Assembly (NCBI RefSeq): GCF_003253435.1
Contig: NZ_QKUB01000013.1
Coordinates: forward strand, 1-11,935
From: Metamycoplasma auris
GTDB taxonomy: Bacteria > Bacillota_I > Bacilli_A > Mycoplasmatales > Metamycoplasmataceae
DNA length: 11,935 bases
Direction of reading: 5' to 3'
The notes below the pieces were generated by a model. That model had not been told where the DNA came from. It saw only the letters and a list, made by a program, of their open reading frames with translations, and made no database searches. Within the stretch, counting starts at the first letter, position 1. Every line of letters begins with the position of its first letter. Position numbers and translations under genes: made by a program. Of the stretch, positions 6,656-11,935 are shown piece after piece.

Positions 6656-7063
6656 ATGGAATTAAAAGATAAAGAAGTTTTAAAAGAAAAATTGAAATTT
6701 GCTTATGCACCATATTCAAATGTTCATGTTGCTGCTTTAGCAATTGATGATAAAGGAAATTTTTATTATGGTGTAAATGTTGAAAATGCCGCGTATCCAA
6801 GTGGACTATGTGCTGAAAGATCTGCATTATTTGGTTCAGTTGTTCAAGGCGCTCAAATTGGAAATTTTAAAGAACTACATATTATTAGTAATCTAAATAA
6901 AATTTTATATCCTTGCGGTGCATGTAGACAAGTAATGTCACAATTTTTAGCAAATGATGCAAAAGTTGTTCTGCATTCAACTAATTTATTAGAAGAAAAA
7001 GTTTTTACAATGGAGCAACTTTTACCTGGTGGCGTAAAAGACGCTGATATTATTCCTGACTAA
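6656..7063 (+). CDS. cdd: Cytidine deaminase
   Basis: A 135-residue protein of the usual length for homotetrameric bacterial cytidine deaminase, which converts cytidine and deoxycytidine to uridine and deoxyuridine in pyrimidine salvage. The active site is complete: the N41-V-E43 loop binds the ribose, C52-A-E54 supplies one zinc ligand and the catalytic Glu, and P86-C87-G-A-C90-R supplies the other two zinc ligands. Mycoplasmas cannot make pyrimidines and depend on salvage, so the gene is expected to be functional. A leaderless-type promoter precedes it. The HTH/metallopeptidase gene starts 13 bases after its stop with a strong Shine-Dalgarno, so the two are an operon. Confidence 0.96.
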   Translation: MELKDKEVLKEKLKFAYAPYSNVHVAALAIDDKGNFYYGVNVENAAYPSGLCAERSALFGSVVQGAQIGNFKELHIISNLNKILYPCGACRQVMSQFLANDAKVVLHSTNLLEEKVFTMEQLLPGGVKDADIIPD

Positions 7064-7065
7064 AA

Positions 7066-7071
7066 AAGGAG
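7066..7071 (+). promoter_or_regulatory. Shine-Dalgarno site of the HTH/metallopeptidase gene
   Basis: AAGGAG sits 5 bases before ATG 7077, in the 13-base gap after cdd. It fixes the start and shows that the gene is translated from an operon mRNA. Confidence 0.85.
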
Positions 7072-7076
7072 CCTAA

Positions 7077-8126
7077 ATGGAACTAAAGCATATTTGCGAT
7101 TTAACTCATATTCATTTACATGGTTCAAATTTTGGAGAAGAAATTCTCTATTATTTGAATAAATTTTCAATGTCCCAAAAAGAACTAGCACAGCGTCTAG
7201 GTCTAAGTACTCAGTATATTTATATCATTATCAATAGCAAAAAAAATCTAAATCTAAGTATTGGAATAATTGAGGGACTTGAAAACATTTTTAATCTTGA
7301 ACTAGGCACACTGGCAGAAGTTTATTCAATATATAATAATAAAGATAAGGTTGAAAGTGAAGACATTGACCAGCTTTTAATTGACTATGGTCACGATTTT
7401 ATTATTGAAAATCCTAGTCTTCCACTTATAAGTAACATTAAACTCTCAAAGGATATGCCTATTAGTAAAAAATTGATGATTATGAATCGCTTTTATGGTG
7501 TTGCTGATTTAAAAAATTATTATTCCTATTTAAAAGAAAATGCTTTGGCAGATGAGGATGTTTATGCATCTCCTAATAGTCGTGTTTGAATTAGATTCTG
7601 TGAAATTTCTTCGCTTAAGACATTAAAAAATAAAAAAGTCGGCGTCTTTAGAAAAAACTCCTTCGATAGTATTTTTAAAAAGGTTTTAAAAATAATTTGT
7701 TCACAAGAAAAATCATTCGATGAAAAGATTATAAGTTTAAAGTCTTACTTGCTAACTAAGGGAATAATTTTAATAACTATGCCTTTTATTGAACATTGCG
7801 ACATAGGGGCAATTACATTTCAAAAAGGGGCTCAACGCTTAATTTTTGTTTCGGATATTTATAATTGTGAAGCCTTTATCTTCAATTGTATTCTTCATGA
7901 ATTAACTCACTGCTTTTTTACGAAAAAAAATGAAGATGAAATTAATAACATCTATACTAAAAAATACATTGAAGCAAAAGAAGAATTAACTTTTAAGTAT
8001 GAAGGAATTGAGGATGCAATTAATTCAATCATTGAATGTAACAAAATAAGTCACAATGATGAAAAGGGACAAGTTTGTGAGATAGCAAAAAAAGTTTTTA
8101 AGAAATATAAAAAAGTTTTTTTCTAG
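7077..8126 (+). CDS. XRE-type HTH regulator fused to an ImmA/IrrE-like metallopeptidase
   Basis: A 349-residue protein read through TGA at 7587 (Trp). Residues about 28-75 are a helix-turn-helix of the lambda-repressor/XRE class (MSQKELAQRLGLSTQYIYIII). The C-terminal domain contains H274-E275-L276-T277-H278, the HExxH zinc site of ImmA/IrrE (DUF955) peptidases, in a hydrophobic helix (CILHELTHCFF); the downstream Glu-rich helix (EELTFKYEGIEDAIN) could give the third ligand. HTH-ImmA fusions are found as HigA-like antitoxins, phage or ICE regulators and stress regulators that cleave a partner repressor. No small toxin gene lies upstream; the partner is cdd. It may sense a signal and control this operon or a mobile element elsewhere. 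The domain call is firm; the target is unknown. Confidence 0.85.
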
Positions 8127-8130
8127 AATA

Positions 8131-8172
8131 AAAAAAATGAGGTTATCATTTGGGTAATAATCTCATTTTTTT
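8131..8172. terminator. Bidirectional intrinsic terminator
   Basis: A long stem pairs 8131-8146 (A-run, ATGAGGTTAT) with 8157-8172 (ATAATCTCAT, T-run), with one G-U pair and a 10-base loop. The A-run before and T-run after let it end both the + strand cdd operon and the - strand lipoprotein genes, whose last stop lies 3 bases beyond it. Confidence 0.9.
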
Positions 8173-8174
8173 AT

Positions 8175-8675
8175 TTATCAAGGTAAATCAAGAAAAACTG
8201 GTTCAATTGCTTCTGTTAATCTTTTTCCATTTTGAATACGATCCAAGCACCATACTGTATATTGAATTGCAGGTTTTCCATTTCTATCTTCTCTAAGAAT
8301 TTTATATTCGATTATGTGATTTCCTTTTAGATAAGGAAATTTGATACTATCTGCCTTTTCAAATAAAAAGTATTTCTTAAAGTTTGGATTTGATTCAACT
8401 TCATTAAAATTATTTTTTGCATTAGCAACAATTTCATCAAAGATTTTATTTATTTCTTCCCTTGATTTCTTCCTTCCTTCATTAGATAATTTAAAGGAGT
8501 GTGCTTTTTTTATTTCTTCTAATTGAGATGGATTTAATATCTTGTTTGCTTGAAAATTTGATGATCCCGAATATGCTCCAGGATTGATTGAAACTCTTTG
8601 AAAACAAGACACAGTAACCATCGGAGTTGTTATAAGTCCCAATCCTAATATTGATAAAATCCTTGCCTTGATCAT
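8175..8675 (-). CDS. Small predicted lipoprotein, paralogue of the upstream one
   Basis: A 166-residue protein from ATG 8675-8673 to TAA 8177-8175; TGA before the stop is a terminal Trp. The signal peptide ends in the lipobox TVSC (Cys24). The mature domain aligns with the neighbouring lipoprotein (8758-9240): both have LN-S-Q-EEIK followed by FKLS/FELTS, then NPNFKKYF against DPKFKEYF, then GKPAIQYTVWCLD against GRPVIEYNVLCVD, and a final Trp. They are tandem paralogues, anchored outside the cell, of no family I recognise. The invariant Cys-x-Asp near the C-terminus would be a conserved surface feature. No Shine-Dalgarno is present; a TAAAAT box (8689-8684) lies 8 bases before the ATG, so a leaderless transcript is likely in addition to possible read-through from the gene before it. 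Confidence 0.85.
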
Positions 8676-8683
8676 AATTCTAA

Positions 8684-8689
8684 ATTTTA
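8684..8689 (-). promoter_or_regulatory. -10 box of the small lipoprotein gene (8175-8675)
   Basis: TAAAAT on the - strand, 8 bases before the ATG and with no Shine-Dalgarno between. Same arrangement as at cdd and at the 1538-2374 lipoprotein. Confidence 0.4.
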
Positions 8690-8757
8690 ATACATTAACT
8701 CATTAATAATTGAATTAATATTTAAATTTTATTGTATCTTATTGAAAAAAGATTGAA

Positions 8758-9240
8758 CTATCATTGACTATCTTGTAGTGGCACTATAACATCTTGACTA
8801 AATTCTTGTTTATTATTTAAATCAACACATAGAACATTGTATTCAATAACTGGACGCCCACTATTTGTTATATTTAATTTAAATCTATATTTATGTGATG
8901 AACCAAAACCATCTAATTTATGATAACTAACATTAAAATATTCCTTAAATTTTGGATCAATGTTACCTCTTATTATTCCATCAAGATAGAAAGGATTATT
9001 TTTTTTTCTATCATTTTTTAATTTCATCCAATATGACATTCATTCTTCTTTATTCATATTCTTAGCTTTAGAAGTTAGCTCAAATTTGAATTTGTTTTTA
9101 ATCTCCTCTTTTTGACTAGAATTTAGAAGTTTAACATTTTCTATGGAATATGGCAAGACAATATTACATGAAACTGCTAACATCGGAATTGCTATGGCAG
9201 TAGATGAAAGAAATAAAAGTCCTAATCTATTTTTTTTCAT
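8758..9240 (-). CDS. Small predicted lipoprotein coupled to the OppA-like gene
   Basis: A 160-residue protein from ATG 9240-9238 to TAG 8760-8758, with TGA codons at 9037-9039 and 8761-8763 read as Trp. The signal peptide MKKNRLGLLFLSSTAIAIP leads to the lipobox AVSC (Cys25). The mature part is a diverged paralogue of the 8175-8675 product. Its ATG shares a base with the TAA of the preceding large lipoprotein gene (TAATG), and a good Shine-Dalgarno (GAAAGGGAA) lies inside that gene's last codons, so it is translationally coupled to it. Coupling to an OppA-like binding protein suggests a joint role at the membrane surface, perhaps as an accessory protein, but this is inferred only from position. 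I recognise no family. Confidence 0.87.
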
Positions 9241-11588
9241 TATGCTTCCCTTTCAACTTTGATATCTTGAAAATAATTCAAATCATTTCATCCTATTGAC
9301 TTAATTAAATGTTTCTGGTATACAACTTTTGAAAAATTATCGATGTTAACTTGGTTATTAAAGTTTATAGTGTAACTTAACAAATTATTTATTTCATTGA
9401 TCATGATAAGTTGATTTTCAACATCTAAGTTCTTTAAATAAGTTCTTAATTTTTCTTTATTTGAAACTAATGATTGATCTAATTTTGATATTTCCTGATA
9501 AATCAATCCTAAGTTTGAATCCTTCCTTATTGCATTGATTAGCTTATCTAAATTACTTTTTGAATTTGTTATTTGATTAACGAGATACTCAGAACTATTA
9601 CCTTCAAATAATCTAAAGCTAAAGTCCTTATATATTGATTTATTTAATTTAAAAAATTCATTATATTTTTCAAAGTTATCAATTAGACTTAATTCAACTT
9701 TAAGTTTTTTATTTTTTTTGTTGTATATTGAATTTAAAATCTCTTTAATATATTTAATTTTTTGCAATGTATCTTGATTTTCATTGATGATCAAAATTGG
9801 AATATTGACAAAAATATCTTCATCATTATTTGATTGTCCATAGAAATTATCAATAATTGCTTCAATATTTTTTTTAATTTGTTCAAATTTAATTGACTCA
9901 AGTTTCTTTTTATTTGAAATATTTCTTGGATCTCTTATTTTTTGTTTATTTTGATATTGAAATACATTTTCAATTCTTTTGCTTTGACTATCAATTATTA
10001 TAGGTTTGGAAATTTGATTAAATATATCCTTTAACTCATTAACATTAAGACTCTTATTTTTTGCATCTATATATAAATTCTCAGGTGCTTGTGATAATCA
10101 AACATCATTATTGCCCTCAACAATCCCATATAGATTAATTAGATTATTAAATAAAGACTGGAATACTAAATTTTCTTTTTTTAATTCATATTTTCCAGTT
10201 TCATTTAACCCATAAAATAGTTTTAAAAAATTTCGATTGAAATAAGGGCTATCTAAGTTTGGACTTTGATTGATTATAATGGAATTATTTAATCTAAATC
10301 TGTTGTTGTTTTTTTGATATGAAAAATTGTAATTTCTAAAATTTTTTAGAATTTCTTGCTTTTCATTTAAATTTAGACTCTCATACTCTAATTTTGAAAT
10401 AATATTTTGCTTAAATGCATTTGTTGCTTGCAATGAAAAAGTTGAATTAGAAACAAAAAGAGGATTATATTGGATTGAAATTTTTTCTAGGTTTGAATCG
10501 TTATAGTTCTTATTCTTAAAATAATTATTGTTAATTTTTAAAACTGTTTCATTATTATCCATATGATTAATGATGTACGATGAAGCATAAAATCTATCCT
10601 TATATGTCTTCCCATATTCAAAAAATCAATTTAAATTTTTTTTAAAATCATTCAATTCATTAAGACCATACTTATTTTTTAGTCACTCATATGGCATTGT
10701 ATCGAAATAATTTTGCAGAATAAAAATATTTTCAAATAATGAACTAAAATCAATACTTTTATGATTAATTGATTCAATAACTATTTCATCATCTTTTGAA
10801 TCCAATAATTTATTTAAATCTATATTATTGTTTCTAAAATATGTAACTAGATCAAAACCATCAGTGTTATCATTGATTTCTTTAAACTTGTTATCAATCT
10901 TAATCTTTTTTTCTTTAATAACTGATTCGCGATAAATTTTATTTTTTAACATCTTAGCAAGAAAATATAATTTGAATGAATTGGCATCAATCTTGCCATC
11001 TACTATTTTTTTTCCTAAATAATCAATTCAAACATTTTCTTTAGGTTCAATTTTTATTTTTATACTCTTAGCATTTAACAATGACTCTTTAAAAATGGGA
11101 CTATTGATTGAATGAGTGTCAGATGAAGGAACAAACAAAAATGGACTATTAAAACCATTCCCTTTATCTTTTTTAGGTCTAAAAATACCTTTTTTATTAT
11201 TTGTTTCTTCATTATCGTAAGAAACGAGATCAACTGAATCGTTAATAAATTTCTTATTGTCAATTTCTATTTCTTTAGCTCATTCAAATTTATATGACAA
11301 TTCAGACGGAAACAAGACAATATTATCTCTAAAATCAATAATTGGATTCTTTTTTGATTCAATTCTTATCAATTTTGATGCTGTAGCTAGATTTATATTT
11401 TGAATATTTTTTGAAATAAAGTTATCTTCTAGATATGAGAAATCTTTATAATCATTAGCAAAATTATTTTTTTCTACATAGAAGGCCTTATTTATAATAA
11501 AGTTATTTTTTTGACACGCTATTAAAACTGAAGGAATAAAAGAAAAAAAACTTGTTAAAGAACTAATTAATAAGATTTTCTTTTTCAT
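9240..11588 (-). CDS. OppA-like ABC-transporter substrate-binding lipoprotein
   Basis: A 782-residue protein from ATG 11588-11586 to TAA 9242-9240, open throughout in code 4 (TGA Trp at 11280, 10683, 10098 and 9288, among others). The signal peptide MKKKILLISSLTSFFSFIP ends in the lipobox LIAC (Cys25). I compare it with the large mycoplasma OppA group of family 5 binding proteins because of the segment around residues 330-375: FYASSYIINHMDNNETVLKI, then NNNYF and LEKISIQYN, which matches the family pattern of an insertion loop, a Lys/Asn-Tyr-aromatic motif and a following beta strand. OppA proteins capture peptides outside the cell for import. No permease or ATPase gene is near, so it would be an orphan component or have taken on another role. 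An IS end lies 3 bases before the ATG, so its native promoter is probably lost. The family call is tentative; the lipoprotein call is firm. Confidence 0.72.
9246..9254 (-). promoter_or_regulatory. Shine-Dalgarno site of the coupled small lipoprotein gene
   Basis: GAAAGGGAA on the - strand, 5 bases before ATG 9240 and within the last codons of the OppA-like gene. It supports re-initiation at the TAATG junction. Confidence 0.75.
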
Positions 11589-11598
11589 AATTGCAGAG

Positions 11599-11604
11599 TC
11601 CCCC
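11599..11604 (-). promoter_or_regulatory. Possible ribosome binding site for the OppA-like gene, inside the IS end
   Basis: GGGGGA on the - strand, 10 bases before ATG 11588. It belongs to the terminal repeat of the IS, so the insertion may have supplied the translation signal for the lipoprotein. The match is imperfect and the spacing long. Confidence 0.35.
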
Positions 11605-11618
11605 AAAAACCGGAATGT

Positions 11619-11935
11619 TTAACTGCTGTGGTTGTCCCTAAATTTAATTGGGGACAACCCAGCGGTTTTATAACTAATTCGTTCCGCGTTATATCAGGCG
11701 ATATAACTGTCTATTTTATCAGTAAGCTCTTCTATACTTTCAATTTTTCGATTATAAAACATTTCTTTTTTCATAATTCCTATAAGATTTTCTATTGAGG
11801 CATTGTCTAAACAGTTGCCCTTTCTTGACATACTTTGAGTGACATTAGCATTTTCTAAAACTTTAGAAAAAGAATGATGTTGATAATGGAGTCCCTGGTC
11901 AGTATGAATAATTGTCTCTCCCGGGATCACTTTAT
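11619..11935 (-). CDS. IS3-family transposase (OrfB), C-terminal part
   Basis: The last 105 codons of an rve-type DDE transposase; the 5' end is outside the window and the GTG at 11930 is internal. TGA at 11694-11696 is Trp, and TAA at 11621-11619 ends the protein. The second catalytic Asp is in HTDQGLHYQH, and the catalytic Glu is in CLDNASIENLIGIMKKE, with spacing typical of the family. The tail SYIAWYNAERISYKTAGLSP is the characteristic end of IS150-type OrfB proteins (YN-x-x-RI...LSP). The enzyme cuts and joins IS ends through a circular intermediate. The part seen is intact, so the element may be active. Its transcript would run toward the OppA-like gene. Confidence 0.93.
11621..11667. 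repeat. Long hairpin near the end of the transposase gene
   Basis: AACTGCTG-T-GGTTGTCCC (11621-11638) pairs with GGGACAACC-CAGC-GGTT (11651-11667): 17 pairs with one T bulge, one G-U pair and a 12-base loop. It lies in the last codons of the transposase. No T-run follows directly on the - strand (TTTTT comes about 11 bases later), so it is a weak terminator at best. It may limit read-through into flanking genes or incoming transcription. Confidence 0.65.

Larger units (their letters stand above)
11592..11935 (-). mobile_element. IS3-family insertion sequence, one end visible
   Basis: The element carries an IS3-type transposase and runs beyond the right edge of the window. Read on the + strand, the visible end starts TGCAGAGTCCCCCAAAAACC, like the TG-beginning terminal repeats of IS150/IS3 elements (compare the CCCCAAAAAG core of IS150). 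I place the boundary at 11592 from this resemblance; the partner repeat and target duplication lie outside the window. The candidate duplicated bases on this side would be those ending at 11591. Confidence 0.75.

Noticed and set aside
8341..8526. 61-residue + strand ORF
   Set aside because: It is antisense to the small lipoprotein gene and Phe/Ser-rich, as expected of an AT-rich shadow.
11075..11263. 62-residue ORF on the - strand
   Set aside because: It is in another frame of the OppA-like gene, whose own frame is open across the region.

Overview
The window comes from a mollicute, most likely Mycoplasma sensu lato. Almost every gene reads through one or more in-frame TGA codons, so TGA encodes tryptophan (genetic code 4) and only TAA and TAG stop translation. 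The DNA is very AT-rich, and five predicted lipoproteins carry typical mycoplasma signal peptides. All coordinates below assume code 4; under the standard code most of these genes look broken, and they are not. The species cannot be fixed from the sequence alone.

Region 1 (1-1478, + strand): the 3' end of an unrecognised gene, a Pol-beta-fold nucleotidyltransferase, and a membrane-anchored coiled-coil protein. Their ends overlap, so this is an operon. It closes on a bidirectional terminator shared with a convergent lipoprotein gene (1538-2374, - strand).

Region 2 (about 2375-4617): divergent from that lipoprotein is a tyrosine recombinase (2635-3585) with all catalytic residues. A small PD-(D/E)XK nuclease-like gene (3536-4021) overlaps it by 50 bases. 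The recombinase has a leader of about 200 bases. This contains two hairpins that share the same 7-base centre, plus a third element with the same 8-7-8 geometry, and they look like recombinase core sites. After the nuclease gene lie six back-to-back perfect hairpins with different stems (4040-4296), then AT-rich DNA without genes. This recombinase-nuclease-hairpin block is the most unusual part of the window and the best candidate for an undescribed system.

Region 3 (4618-8126, + strand): a large S41-family peptidase-like exported protein with its own terminator, then cytidine deaminase (cdd) in an operon with a fused HTH/ImmA-IrrE-type metallopeptidase. A strong hairpin terminates this operon and the opposing lipoprotein operon.

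Region 4 (8175-11935, - strand): an IS3-family element runs off the right edge. Its inner end stops 3 bases before the start codon of a 782-residue OppA-like substrate-binding lipoprotein. That gene is coupled (TAATG) to a small lipoprotein gene, which is followed by a diverged paralogue.

Two expression styles are visible. Genes inside operons have good Shine-Dalgarno sites. Several first genes (cdd and two lipoproteins) have a TAAAAT -10 box only 6-9 bases before the ATG and no Shine-Dalgarno, which suggests leaderless mRNAs.
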